64,000 nucleotides of DNA from assembly GCA_017161305.1 (NCBI GenBank), contig CP031518.1, positions 248,001-312,000 of the forward strand, in the 5' to 3' direction. Under the pieces are notes generated by a model. It worked only from the letters and a program-made list of their open reading frames with translations. It was not told the DNA's origin and searched no databases. Of this stretch, positions 53,458 through 61,638 are shown piece by piece (positions within the stretch are counted from its first letter, which is position 1; every line of letters starts with the position of its first letter). The DNA comes from Treponema ruminis. Its GTDB lineage: Bacteria; Spirochaetota; Spirochaetia; Treponematales; Treponemataceae. The translations under genes were made by a program, and so were the position numbers.

Positions 53458-53675
53458 TCTCCCACCTTGACGAGTTTCCCCGACCTGTCTGCATAATGAT
53501 AAAATTCCCTGCGGTGTCGTCTGAGCACCATCAGGATTGAATTCTCGTACTTGTTCGCCGCCTGCGGGAAAAGCTCCGCCGCCTTGCTTCTGAGCTGATT
53601 CGCGTAGAATTCAGCCCCTACCGGGAGGGAGTCGAACGCCAGCAACACGGCTTTCTTCAAGGTCATTTTTTCCAT
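53454..53675 (-). CDS. Small phage protein (73 aa)
   Basis: From ATG 53675: MEKMTLKKAVLLAFDSLPVG, then EFYANQLRSKAAELFPQAAN and a basic RRHRREFYHY end. Reads like a small helical winged-helix phage regulator (compare KENSILMVLRRHRRE). A longer reading from 53888 in the same frame is rejected since another, well-placed gene occupies that part. Confidence 0.6.
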   Translation of the reverse strand: MEKMTLKKAVLLAFDSLPVGAEFYANQLRSKAAELFPQAANKYENSILMVLRRHRREFYHYADRSGKLVKVGE

Positions 53676-53677
53676 AA

Positions 53678-53842
53678 TTACTGCCCCAAAAGACTGCTGA
53701 CGATTGCTGCTCCGACAAGCAAGCACATTAAAAGAAGGGCTATGCACGCGACCAAAAGTTCTGTTTCTGATCCGCCGCCTTTTTCCCAATATCCGCGCCT
53801 GTTTCTTATGATGCGCTTTTTCTTGAAATCCTTTCTTTTCAT
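53678..53842 (-). CDS. 54-aa membrane peptide
   Basis: Not covered by any longer open frame in use. MKRKDFKKKRIIRNRRGYWE, a short linker, then ELLVACIALLLMCLLVGAAI forming one membrane helix. AGGAGGGG at 6 nt before the ATG is among the best ribosome sites in the prophage. Positive-inside topology, cytoplasmic N-terminus. Unknown function. Confidence 0.65.
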   Translation of the reverse strand: MKRKDFKKKRIIRNRRGYWEKGGGSETELLVACIALLLMCLLVGAAIVSSLLGQ

Positions 53843-53891
53843 CTGTTCCCCTCCTGTACAGGGCTGAAAAATCTAGCGATATAAACATAGG

Positions 53892-54629
53892 CTATGCAAG
53901 AATGACAAAATCCTTGTCGTCGATGTGTTCCCTAAGCCAGCTCTTGATTCTCTCAACGGCCGTAAGTTTCCATGCTCCGCCATCTGCCTCAAAAAGCGCA
54001 AATTCCGGGGCTGCTCCTTTCCTTACGCGGAACAGATAGGCACTTTCAACCTGCTCAACCTCTCGGAAAGTCCTGTAAGGCTTGAGTGTTACAATCGGCT
54101 TTGTCTTTGATTCCTTGACAAGTGCGCCGGAGATACCGCTTTTAATTGTCACTGACTGTGTGATTCCGTCATCGGTCGAATTAACCTCGGTATCATCACG
54201 GACTGCCCCTGCATAAGAAAGCAGATAGTCTTTGTCGTCCGTTGTGCCGAAAAGTGACTGAATCTTGATGATGAAGTCTTCTTGTGACAAAAAGCGGTCA
54301 AACGGATATTCCCGCAAGTCACCGCGCAGCTCACAGACTGCAAGGGCTTCCCTTTTCCTGTTTTTGCCTAAAATGTTTGAATAAACTGCGATTTTGGTCT
54401 CATCAATAATTGAAAGGAAATAAGTATTTTTTCCGGCATCCGGCTTGAATTCATGATTGATGTAATCCGCCAGTCCCTGCAAGGAATTGAGCGAAAGTGG
54501 CTGGCATGTAGGCTCATCGCGAACGGCCTTCAAGTCGCGGGCTGAATAGGTGATGCCGTCAACATTGACAAGGAAAGAATCCTTGACGAGTGACTCAATT
54601 TTTTCGATAGTGTCTTTTCCTGTTTCCAT
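53892..54629 (-). CDS. DUF2303/YfdQ-family phage protein
   Basis: 245 aa. The signature region is DDTEVNSTDDGITQSVTIKSG, then LKPYRTFREVEQVESAYLFRVR and ALFEADGGAWKLTAVERIKSWL. The YRTFxExxQ and EADGGxWKL parts are typical of DUF2303 (YfdQ) proteins in the early region of siphoviruses. Function unknown. Confidence 0.75.
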   Translation of the reverse strand: METGKDTIEKIESLVKDSFLVNVDGITYSARDLKAVRDEPTCQPLSLNSLQGLADYINHEFKPDAGKNTYFLSIIDETKIAVYSNILGKNRKREALAVCELRGDLREYPFDRFLSQEDFIIKIQSLFGTTDDKDYLLSYAGAVRDDTEVNSTDDGITQSVTIKSGISGALVKESKTKPIVTLKPYRTFREVEQVESAYLFRVRKGAAPEFALFEADGGAWKLTAVERIKSWLREHIDDKDFVILA

Positions 54630-54632
54630 CGT

Positions 54633-54962
54633 TTATGCCTGCCTTGAAATTTCTGGGAACGGTAGGATTGGCTGCTCCACATTTTCCTCGTATGCGTGAA
54701 CTCCGTCCTTTTCGCGGGCGAAGAACATTGATTTGCTGAACGGCTTGATTGGCGGCAAGAAAGTCTTGACCGACAATTCAGTCTGAGCCATGAGCCTGTC
54801 TTCTGTAGGCTTGATGCAGAGTGTGAGAGTGATTCTTCTCGGAGATTTTGCCGGGGTGTTTATGTCCCGGATGTTGTCAATCACTTCTTTCATTGCGTTC
54901 TCGAAGTAATCATTTGCCGCCCCGCCTGAAAGTGTTTGAAGTGTTACTAACGATCTTTCCAT
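54633..54962 (-). CDS. Conserved phage protein, 'replication terminator' type
   Basis: 109 aa from ATG 54962, with AAGGA upstream. LSGGAANDYFENAMKEVIDNIRDINTPAKSPRRITLTLCIKPTED followed by RLMAQTELSVKTFLPP matches a family in gut phages labelled replication terminator protein (a name from annotation, not experiment). Adjacent to DUF2303 protein. Longer in-frame start at 55049 overlaps the next gene and is not used. Confidence 0.65.
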   Translation of the reverse strand: MERSLVTLQTLSGGAANDYFENAMKEVIDNIRDINTPAKSPRRITLTLCIKPTEDRLMAQTELSVKTFLPPIKPFSKSMFFAREKDGVHAYEENVEQPILPFPEISRQA

Positions 54963-54966
54963 TTTT

Positions 54967-55149
54967 TCATTCCTTCTTCTTTTCTTTTCCCTTGCCGACC
55001 TCGAAGGCCTCGCATTCCTGTCTCTGCCAGCGGATCTTGCAGACCTCACCGTCGTGAATCTGCACGGTTACGCCGACCGTCCCGTATTTGATTCTTGCGG
55101 CTTCCCTCTCAAGCCTTGCCGCAAGCCTCAGGTATTCCGCGCCCCTCAT
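54967..55149 (-). CDS. Small basic phage protein (60 aa)
   Basis: From ATG 55149: RGAEYLRLAARLEREAARIK, then TVGVTVQIHDGEVCKIRWQR and a Lys/Glu-rich end. The start overlaps the stop of the upstream HTH gene (ATGA). Unknown function. Confidence 0.55.
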   Translation of the reverse strand: MRGAEYLRLAARLEREAARIKYGTVGVTVQIHDGEVCKIRWQRQECEAFEVGKGKEKKKE

Positions 55150-55352
55150 GCTTCCGGGCTCTCCTCGGGCACCGTCTGCATCCTTGCTTCCACCCATGCC
55201 TCAAGGTCTTTCTTCCTGTAGCGGACGATCTGCCCCTCACGCATCTTCGGGATGTCGAGTCTCCGCACTACCTGCTCCGAGAGCTTGAGGTATTTTGCCG
55301 CCTCAGCAGTCGTGAGGATTTCGTCGAAAATCTCGCTTTTCTCTTCTGCCAT
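55146..55352 (-). CDS. Excisionase/MerR-type HTH protein, first gene of the leftward early operon
   Basis: 68 aa: ILTTAEAAKYLKLSEQVVRRLDIPKMREGQIVRYRKKDLEAWVEAR, the excisionase-family (HTH_17) helix-turn-helix. Such proteins act as excisionases or small regulators. GGAGG lies 9 nt before the ATG. A stem-loop with eight T's stands directly upstream of this ribosome site, so expression may depend on antitermination. Confidence 0.75.
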   Translation of the reverse strand: MAEEKSEIFDEILTTAEAAKYLKLSEQVVRRLDIPKMREGQIVRYRKKDLEAWVEARMQTVPEESPEA

Positions 55353-55370
55353 TTCAGATGTTCCTCCATA

Positions 55371-55429
55371 TAAAAAAAATGGGCTTCGGTCGCTCCGCCG
55401 GGGACTGACCGGCTCGGCTTCCTTAGCCC
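55371..55429 (-). terminator. Terminator-like hairpin with U8 just before the first early gene
   Basis: On the minus strand GGGCT...AGCCC encloses CGGTC...GACCG, followed at once by A and eight T's. The next gene's ribosome site begins 5 nt later. An attenuator in this position would block the whole early operon unless bypassed. Confidence 0.6.
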
Positions 55430-55594
55430 AGTATTCGCTAATCCGTCACTTCGTGCCATGCGCCTCAGTCCTGCCCACGACATCGATGTCTTGAAGGTCC
55501 AGCAGTTGAGGGTGATTCCCGAAGCTCCAACTTAACTTCCGTTGAAAACTTCCGTTGCGACGGGTCTCATTTTCCGCTCAACGCTCTTTTTTTT

Positions 55595-55669
55595 GCCTTC
55601 CCGAACGGCTCTCAATACAAGGCTTGGGGGTTGAGGTAATGACCCCAGCTGAAAGCCGTTCGGAAAGGC
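55595..55669 (-). other. Long imperfect stem in the leader
   Basis: The arms 55595-55610 and 55654-55669 pair over 16 bp as RNA with a single U-G pair. Inside is GGGGT/ACCCC (55627-55631 with 55642-55646). The plus-strand left flank is T8, so on the minus RNA the stem is followed by A8. Confidence 0.65.
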
Positions 55670-55787
55670 GGCTGCTCCAACAGCCACCCACTGCCATTTT
55701 TTTTAGTGCTTCCCTTCCCATGTCCCCGGCTGACGGGTACAGAGCCTTGCATTTTCTCTGTTTGGGATAATCAGCCAGGAACTCCCC

Positions 55788-55891
55788 TTACGTTCCTTCT
55801 GTCAAGAAGGAACGTAACTCTATATCGTAGTATATAGAGTTACGTTCCTTCTGTCAAGAAGGAACGTAACTCTATATCGTAGTATATAGAG
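55788..55891. repeat. Two perfect tandem 52-bp repeats with nested palindromes
   Basis: Period 52 bp, two full copies with no mismatch. Each copy contains ACGTTCCTTCT-gtca-AGAAGGAACGT and ACTCTATAT-cgtagt-ATATAGAGT, so the region can form four hairpins in either strand. Placed between the operators and the leader. Confidence 0.9.
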
Positions 55892-55896
55892 TGGAA

Positions 55897-55977
55897 AAGT
55901 AACGTTTGTTACTTACAACTATTATAATAATAGCATTTGTTATTTCTGTCAACGGTTTAGAATTACATTTGTTATTT
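55897..55977. promoter_or_regulatory. Three operator sites for the prophage repressor
   Basis: Three 18-bp sites of consensus AAATAAC-attt-GTTATTT: O1 55897-55914 (AAGTAAC-gttt-GTTACTT, perfect palindrome), O2 55928-55945 and O3 55960-55977 (right halves GTTATTT identical, left halves with two mismatches each). Starts are 31 and 32 bp apart, three helical turns. They lie between the repressor gene and the early operon, and O2 sits inside the leftward promoter. Confidence 0.8.
55924..55952 (-). promoter_or_regulatory. Leftward early promoter
   Basis: On the minus strand TTGACA (55952-55947), 17-bp spacer, TATTAT (55929-55924). Operator O2 (55928-55945) fills the spacer, so repressor binding would block polymerase. 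Confidence 0.8.
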
Positions 55978-55997
55978 TTTTTTACGAAATTTAAAAC

Positions 55998-56351
55998 ATG
56001 AGTGATTTTACAGACAGAATTGATTCAGAATTGAAAAAAAAGATGCTGAAAAGGCTTGCGCTTTGTGAAAGCATTGGAATTGCACCTAATTCTATTGCTA
56101 TTTGGCTGAAACGCGGCACGATTCCGGGCGGTGATGTGTGCCTCAAGATTGCCCGCTATCTGGGAGTTGGCTTCGAGTGGCTCATAACCGGCGAGGAAGA
56201 GGGGCAGGAAGGCTCTCTTTCCGAGGAGGAGCAGGAGCTTCTTTCTTCCTGGCGCGAGCTGGCTGAGCACGAGAAAGCGGCGGTCCTTGCAATGATCGGG
56301 TCGTTTCTTAAGTCAAAAGCCGCCAAAGTTCCGGCTGATAGTGTAGGGTAA
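55998..56351 (+). CDS. Prophage repressor (HTH, CI-like)
   Basis: 117 aa. N-terminal helix-turn-helix: RLALCESIGIAPNSIAIWLKRGTIPGGDVCLKIARYLGVGFEWLITG, the XRE-type pattern of Cro/CI proteins. The C-terminus is short and Glu-rich with no protease-like domain, so it is not a RecA-cleaved CI. It points away from the early operon; three operators lie immediately upstream. Expected role: lysogeny maintenance and autoregulation. No clear Shine-Dalgarno before the ATG. Confidence 0.85.
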   Translation: MSDFTDRIDSELKKKMLKRLALCESIGIAPNSIAIWLKRGTIPGGDVCLKIARYLGVGFEWLITGEEEGQEGSLSEEEQELLSSWRELAEHEKAAVLAMIGSFLKSKAAKVPADSVG

Positions 56352-56370
56352 GCAAGTTGTATGGGCAGCT

Positions 56371-57480
56371 TTATTCCGGGTGGCCATATCCCGCAAAGGT
56401 TATTTTTGGATATGGATCAATAGCTGTAAAGCCATTATTAACGTTATTGATTCTTCCAGTGCCGTCGTAATTTTCCATATAGAGAATATCTCCGTGAGGA
56501 TAATCCCTGTTAAATCCCACAATTTTGTCAGAATATGGCTCATAAACAAAATCCGCATCTTTATTTGCAGCAATCCGCCCTGGAAAAGAAAGCTGGTTAT
56601 CAAAAAGTGGAGACGAAACAGTGTAAGTACATTCGGGATTTGACTCTCTGAATGCAAAAAAAGAAACATTTCCGTATCTGGTAGGCTGCAAATAGAAATA
56701 CCGGCGGTCGTGCAGTTCTCCCTGATCGGTCCAGGCTTCTTCTACGATTGCCTGTGTAGTAACGCTGGGGTACATAGTTCTGGACACAGAAACGGTTCTT
56801 TTATATGTTAACTCGTCATCTGAAAGGTAAGCGATAGCATCAATGTTTTGTCGGCTTGCCTGTATGCCAAAATTTGTGATTTGTCCGGCAGAAAGCTGGA
56901 AGCTATATGACTGATATTGAACTTTTCGCCCATGATCATTGTAAAAAGAAAGGCCGCCCAGAATGTATTTATCGTAAAAATAATCAACTATCCAATAGTC
57001 ATAATGGGTTTCATCAGAGGTAATCTCCCTTTCAATCCAGTTTATGTTTATGCCATCAACTGAGGCGCCTATACGGAATTTAGTAGCTCTTGTGATGCTT
57101 GCCCCTCCTTCCTGTATAAAAAAATATACGCCTGATTTTTTTTCATAAACAACCCGAGTTCCCCACCAGTTGAAACTGCCAGAGTAATCATACTCGCCAA
57201 TGAGGGTAAAAAGGCCGTTTTGTATTGAATAGATTTTTTCAGAAAAAAAATAGTTTATAACGACAATATTCGGAAGAATTTTTGTGAAGCCGTAATTTAT
57301 GCCATTGTTTCTGAGTCTAAGACCGTTTGCCATTCTTGATGGGTCACTGGTGAGCGGAAAGTATTCAATTCTCCCGCCCTTCTTTACTGCAATAGAGTTT
57401 GACTGGGGTGTTGTTGATTTTAAAGGATAAAATCCGCCGTTACTCCCCATAAATTTTAACGTTTCATATTTGTAGGGCAT
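56371..57480 (-). CDS. Tail-associated protein, unknown (369 aa)
   Basis: 369 aa, Tyr/Asn/Gly-rich beta-type sequence (MGSNGGFYPLKSTTPQSNSI, YDYSGSFNWWGTRVVYEKKSG, DYWIVDYFYDKYILGGLSFYN). It follows the J-like gene by 3 nt and is the last gene of the tail module. A tail-fibre or receptor-binding adaptor is likely by position. No variable repeat of the DGR is found in it. Confidence 0.65.
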   Translation of the reverse strand: MPYKYETLKFMGSNGGFYPLKSTTPQSNSIAVKKGGRIEYFPLTSDPSRMANGLRLRNNGINYGFTKILPNIVVINYFFSEKIYSIQNGLFTLIGEYDYSGSFNWWGTRVVYEKKSGVYFFIQEGGASITRATKFRIGASVDGININWIEREITSDETHYDYWIVDYFYDKYILGGLSFYNDHGRKVQYQSYSFQLSAGQITNFGIQASRQNIDAIAYLSDDELTYKRTVSVSRTMYPSVTTQAIVEEAWTDQGELHDRRYFYLQPTRYGNVSFFAFRESNPECTYTVSSPLFDNQLSFPGRIAANKDADFVYEPYSDKIVGFNRDYPHGDILYMENYDGTGRINNVNNGFTAIDPYPKITFAGYGHPE

Positions 57481-57483
57481 TTT

Positions 57484-60400
57484 TTAAACTCCGATAAACC
57501 ACATATCACCATCGACAAAATCATGCCAGACGTTCTCATCGTCATAATATCCTGTACTGCTGGCAGAAAAAGCTGTAGGGTCAAAATGAAAAACTTTTGA
57601 AGAAATATTTCCTGCAAAACTTCCGCTTGAAGCAAATATCTTCCCCCGGAAAACTCCATTATTAAAATACGCATTTCCGTTCCGCAAGATTCCGAATCCG
57701 GTTTGGCTTGAAGGGCCTGTCCAGTCTTCAGTATGAATTGCAATTCCAGCGGTTCCCTGTCTGGAATCCCCGGTAATCATTTCATAAAGCTCACCGCCGT
57801 GAACATTTGTAGCCGTGCCTGCATTTGTCGCTGTAGTTGCCGAGCCCGCGCTTGTCGCATATCCCGCGTTTGTAGCAGAATCTGCCGTAGTCGCTGTAGC
57901 TGCCGAGCCCGCGCTTGTCGCATATCCCGCGTTTGTAGCAGCTTTGATGGTGATGTTTGCAGTTTCCAGATAGTGAATAAAGGCCTGACTTGCCATAAGT
58001 AAACGCGCAAAAACGGCATTCACGGCGAGCCTGTCCATAAATGTGATGCCGTAAGCGTTTTTCTTCGTGAGGTTTTCGTCAAGCATGTTCAGAATGTCGC
58101 TCAGGGCGCTGGCATTGTGTTCAATCCGCTGGTCTGCAATCCATTTAGCCGTGCCTCCATGCTGTCCTGTAAACCTATAGAGATAAGATGTGTAAAGATG
58201 TCCGTCTTCAGTAAGCCCTGTATCAGTATTGCTTCCGGTCCATGTAAAGTAATCACCTAAAACAAGGCTTGTCGGAATGGAGGCAACCTCATTGACTGGA
58301 CCAAGATATTTGCCTGTGTCAGAAGCTGTAATGGTGCAGGTTGCGGAATATGTGATGCCGTTCTTCACGGCTGTGAGGGTAACGCCTGCCGTTGCCTTTG
58401 CCGGGAAGGAAGCTCCATACAAAGAGCTTACGGCAACGGTAATTACCAGCCCGTCAACCGAAGCCGTGCAGGTGAATGACTGGCTGTCACATACGGCGGA
58501 CACGGAATCAGGCGAAAGCCCCTCGCCGTTGTACATGAGGGCGGCCGTAAACGACATGCTTTCACTGTAAAGGGTGTTATCCTCGCCGTTGAGGTGAAAG
58601 GACATTGTTGTACTGGACAGTTCCAGCTTTGTTTCGGCTATTTCGGCAACGTTGGACAATGCGGCTGTTTGTTGTGCATTTTGATTATCCAGCTCGGCAC
58701 GTTCCTCACTTTCCCTGATTGCATCACCAGGTAACTGAAGGATGCCCGGTGATGTAAGGTTTGACTTGTATTCAGGAATTACTCCGTATTCATAGATTTC
58801 ATCAGAATAATCTTTGAGAGTGAGTTTCCAGCCGCCCGCATCCGCCGCAACAGCAGTAATTTTCATTGTATTTGTAATGCGGTCAAACTGTCCGTATTGA
58901 TTGAGAAGCCCGACGGAAAGGATGTTGCCAGACTGAACCTGTACGCCGTCAGTATCATCGAGCGGAGTTAAGAAATAAAGGGTGCGGGTCTTACCGAAAC
59001 CGATTACTTTTGCACAGATATTTCTCTTTCCTTCCCCCGACTGTGCCTGAATGATGACGCCAAAAGTAGCTTTTGCAGAATAACCGGCTGAGGAATAGAT
59101 GCGTTCGCTTTCATCAATATATTTTTTATTTTCTTCATCGACAAAATCTTTCTCATTAAAACTTACGCAGACATAAGGCTCGCTGTTTTCATCCATGTAA
59201 GATGTATTATTTTCGTCGGCATAGGCTTCCTGAGAAAAATCGTCTCCCATATCAAGCATGTCTGAAATTTCAAGCCGGGTTATTTTCCCGTCTCCATTTC
59301 TTATGACACTGTGAATAACGGCACTTCTTATGCCCTGATGCAACTGTTCAAGCTGGAGAAGGACTGTAGAATAAAGTGGATAATAATCACCTTCGTGTCC
59401 TACACCGACTACAACCTCACGCGGTTGTAAAATCTGCTGCCTCATACGCCTCTGACAGAGTTTATAAATATGGTTCGGTTCAGTTGCGTATTCTATGCTT
59501 GTTTCGGTGCAGGTGTCGTCAATGTCTTTTTGTCCGCCGTCACGCATGACATACATTGTATCTGTCTGCCAGTTCTGTCTGTTCGTAAAGCTGGCTTTGA
59601 TTCCGTCCGGCTGACGTTCTAATGATTTCGCTGTAGTGACACTCTTAATGCACTGAGCGTTGAGAAGAGCAACCGGAGTTGTTTCTTTCTTGTCGATTGC
59701 GATTGCATATTTGCCGTCTGAGTCAATATACATGTCGGCATTGCAAAGCAGTAACAGTTTCGAAATCAGCGTTTCTTTTTTAATACCCTGAGTAATTATA
59801 CCGTCGCAGAAAAAGGCATTTTCCTCACAGTATTTGTAAAGGGCCCCAAATGACAAAAGGTCTATCTGAGAATCTGGAATTTTGGAAGGGTTATGTGTTC
59901 CGCTTCCCATGATTTCAAGGAGCCAGCTTGCAACGTTCCGCGTGGTTGTCTTTCCTTCACTCCATACATGAAGGACTTTATTCCAGGTCCTTGCGACGCC
60001 GTAACACATTGCATTAAATTGATCCAGCATTCCGCTTGTGTTTGCGTTCGCAATAATCCTGATTCCGATTCGGGTAGTATTCTCCATGAACGGAGATTCC
60101 AGCGGAGCACATGCGACAAGAGTGCCGTTTGCGCTTTTTTTGTTGTCATAACAGAAAGAATTGTAGTAAAGGAGGTAACAGCTTTCCTGTGAGTTTGAAG
60201 ACTCCTTTTCCGTCTCACGCTCAAGTTTTATGGAAATATTTTTGCCGTATGCCTGCGCATAGGTGAAAGTTTTTGTTGCGGTAAAACGGAGGGTTTTGTT
60301 TGAGTTGAAAGTAAACTCATTGCTTCCACGGTCGAAGATAAATCGGTTCCATGTGGCTCCGCCGTCATTGGACCAGTAAGGATGCACGATAACGGTTTTT

Positions 60401-61248
60401 CCGATCCAGTTGTTGTTGAAGAATTTGCGGAGGCCGTTGAACTGGATGCAGACCTCAACTTTCATGGTATGATCCGCACACTGTACGATAAGAGGTTCTA
60501 ATGCCTCTCCGTGTTCATGCTTTATTTCTTCTCCGGAATAAGTTCCCTTTACTTTCTGCCTGAAAATCTGTGACTGAAATTCATGGGTCTGAGCAATTTC
60601 AATCAGATTGTTTGCATCATAATAAAGTGATGACGAATCAAAAGTTGTAACGGTTTCCTGTGGAGTAGAATCAGAAAAAGTTTTGATTTTTTCATTTCCG
60701 ATTGAAAGAGACTGAATAAGTTGTTTTCCATAACCAGCCGAGAGAATAAGGTTGTAATACTGATTGTCTCCGTTTGTTCCGCCGATTGAATAGAAACCTT
60801 CATTCAGCTTGTATGGAGTGTTGTAGATATTGCCGAAAAGATACTGAATTGTCTGGCCGAGGGCGTTGGTGTTGTTTGCGCCTTTAACAAAAGGAAACTG
60901 TTCAACCTGCTGGGCAAGTTTCTTTGCGTTCTTTTCTGCCTGCTTTGCTTTTTCTTCAGCTTCCTTTGCAAGTTTATAAGAGTAAATGCCTACACCAACG
61001 CCGACACCGGCAGCAACAACTGCAACTGCAACAGCAATAATTGCAACGGTCGTTGCAGCTCCAGGAGTAGCACGGATATAAAGAACGTCTTCTTTTTTAA
61101 CGATATAATCGGGCGTGAGTTTTTCTCCGGCTTTTACAATCACGCATTTGGAAAAATCATAGTCCGGCAGAATATCCCGGAGCTTTCCTTCTGCCTCTTT
61201 GCTTGTATGTTCGTCTGATACTGTATTATAGATGTGAAGAAGTCCCAT
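57484..61248 (-). CDS. Tail tip / host-specificity protein (lambda gpJ-like)
   Basis: 1254 aa. Membrane-like Ala/Val/Gly helix at residues 64-92, Lys/Glu/Ala coil to 115, then FPFVKGANNTNALGQTIQYLFGN, an organised central part typical of the J-type tip attachment protein (NWIGKTVIVHPYWSNDGGATWNRF; NVASWLLEIMGSGTHNPSKI). Residues near 1110-1150 hold a Gly/Ala/Thr-rich tandem (two 63-bp DNA units, 57827-57941) like collar/fibre repeats, and the C-terminus is a compact beta tip. Determines adsorption. Follows the K-like gene directly. Confidence 0.85.
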   Translation of the reverse strand: MGLLHIYNTVSDEHTSKEAEGKLRDILPDYDFSKCVIVKAGEKLTPDYIVKKEDVLYIRATPGAATTVAIIAVAVAVVAAGVGVGVGIYSYKLAKEAEEKAKQAEKNAKKLAQQVEQFPFVKGANNTNALGQTIQYLFGNIYNTPYKLNEGFYSIGGTNGDNQYYNLILSAGYGKQLIQSLSIGNEKIKTFSDSTPQETVTTFDSSSLYYDANNLIEIAQTHEFQSQIFRQKVKGTYSGEEIKHEHGEALEPLIVQCADHTMKVEVCIQFNGLRKFFNNNWIGKTVIVHPYWSNDGGATWNRFIFDRGSNEFTFNSNKTLRFTATKTFTYAQAYGKNISIKLERETEKESSNSQESCYLLYYNSFCYDNKKSANGTLVACAPLESPFMENTTRIGIRIIANANTSGMLDQFNAMCYGVARTWNKVLHVWSEGKTTTRNVASWLLEIMGSGTHNPSKIPDSQIDLLSFGALYKYCEENAFFCDGIITQGIKKETLISKLLLLCNADMYIDSDGKYAIAIDKKETTPVALLNAQCIKSVTTAKSLERQPDGIKASFTNRQNWQTDTMYVMRDGGQKDIDDTCTETSIEYATEPNHIYKLCQRRMRQQILQPREVVVGVGHEGDYYPLYSTVLLQLEQLHQGIRSAVIHSVIRNGDGKITRLEISDMLDMGDDFSQEAYADENNTSYMDENSEPYVCVSFNEKDFVDEENKKYIDESERIYSSAGYSAKATFGVIIQAQSGEGKRNICAKVIGFGKTRTLYFLTPLDDTDGVQVQSGNILSVGLLNQYGQFDRITNTMKITAVAADAGGWKLTLKDYSDEIYEYGVIPEYKSNLTSPGILQLPGDAIRESEERAELDNQNAQQTAALSNVAEIAETKLELSSTTMSFHLNGEDNTLYSESMSFTAALMYNGEGLSPDSVSAVCDSQSFTCTASVDGLVITVAVSSLYGASFPAKATAGVTLTAVKNGITYSATCTITASDTGKYLGPVNEVASIPTSLVLGDYFTWTGSNTDTGLTEDGHLYTSYLYRFTGQHGGTAKWIADQRIEHNASALSDILNMLDENLTKKNAYGITFMDRLAVNAVFARLLMASQAFIHYLETANITIKAATNAGYATSAGSAATATTADSATNAGYATSAGSATTATNAGTATNVHGGELYEMITGDSRQGTAGIAIHTEDWTGPSSQTGFGILRNGNAYFNNGVFRGKIFASSGSFAGNISSKVFHFDPTAFSASSTGYYDDENVWHDFVDGDMWFIGV
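57827..57941 (-). repeat. 63-bp tandem repeat in the J-like gene
   Basis: Two units of 63 bp (21 codons), with 41 bp identical in a row and one mismatch beside it; encodes ATNAGYATSAGSA-type repeats. Confidence 0.85.
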
Positions 61249-61638
61249 TTATTTTATCCTGTAAAAGTTTTTAACCGGAATTACTCCAATGCGCGAAATC
61301 CTTACGCCCTGATTTTTAGTTGCATGAAGGAAAGTTTTTTCATCAATACAAAATCCGATATGAAGTTCTCCATTGAATATCATTTCAATCAGCGCATCTT
61401 TTTCAGGAGCATTGATTTTTTCGACATTTAAGGTAGGCGCATTTTCATCGGCAAGCTCTGGAGCATGATTTTTATAGCGCACATCGCGGAGAGTTTTCCC
61501 GCGCCGTTTTGCAGCTTCTATCACGGCCCCGTAACAGTCAAAGCCGGACAAATCCCGCCCGCCGTCCCTATAAGGTACTCCTATCATGTCTGAGAAATCT
61601 GTTTCCATGTCCTTACAGTCATTTTTGTTGTTAAGCAT
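61249..61638 (-). CDS. NlpC/P60-type tail assembly protein (lambda gpK-like)
   Basis: 129 aa or 119 aa if started at ATG 61608, which has the AAAATGACTGTA motif exactly 5 nt upstream, as TerL does. MIGVPYRDGGRDLSGFDCYGAV carries the catalytic Cys of the NlpC/P60 fold, and LHIGFCIDEKTFLHAT the His. Tail-associated peptidoglycan hydrolase or tail assembly chaperone. Between L-like and J-like genes, as in lambda. Confidence 0.8.
   Translation of the reverse strand: MLNNKNDCKDMETDFSDMIGVPYRDGGRDLSGFDCYGAVIEAAKRRGKTLRDVRYKNHAPELADENAPTLNVEKINAPEKDALIEMIFNGELHIGFCIDEKTFLHATKNQGVRISRIGVIPVKNFYRIK
61614..61625 (-). promoter_or_regulatory. Repeated leader motif AAAATGACTGTA, copy 3 (K-like gene)
   Basis: Exactly 5 nt before ATG 61608; see the entries at 43707 and 45406. 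Confidence 0.55.

Larger units (their letters stand above)
55353..55920 (-). ncRNA. Long structured leader of the leftward early operon
   Basis: About 565 nt lie between the predicted leftward promoter (55924-55952) and the first gene. No credible gene is present. Features: two 52-bp repeats each giving two hairpins (55788-55891), a 16-bp long-range stem (55595-55610 with 55654-55669, one G-U in the RNA), a GGCTG/CAGCC hairpin beside it, and a final terminator-like hairpin with U8. The layout is that of a regulated leader (attenuation or antitermination). Confidence 0.5.

Noticed and set aside
53454..53888. Longer start for the 73-aa gene
   Set aside because: The first 71 codons overlap the 54-aa gene, which has a far better ribosome site and natural composition.
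55788..55891. CRISPR-like array
   Set aside because: Only two contiguous copies, no spacers and no cas genes; it is a tandem palindromic repeat.
56371..57480. A third DGR target among the tail genes
   Set aside because: No match to the template repeat was seen there or in the J-like gene; the C-termini lack VRPRFVL.
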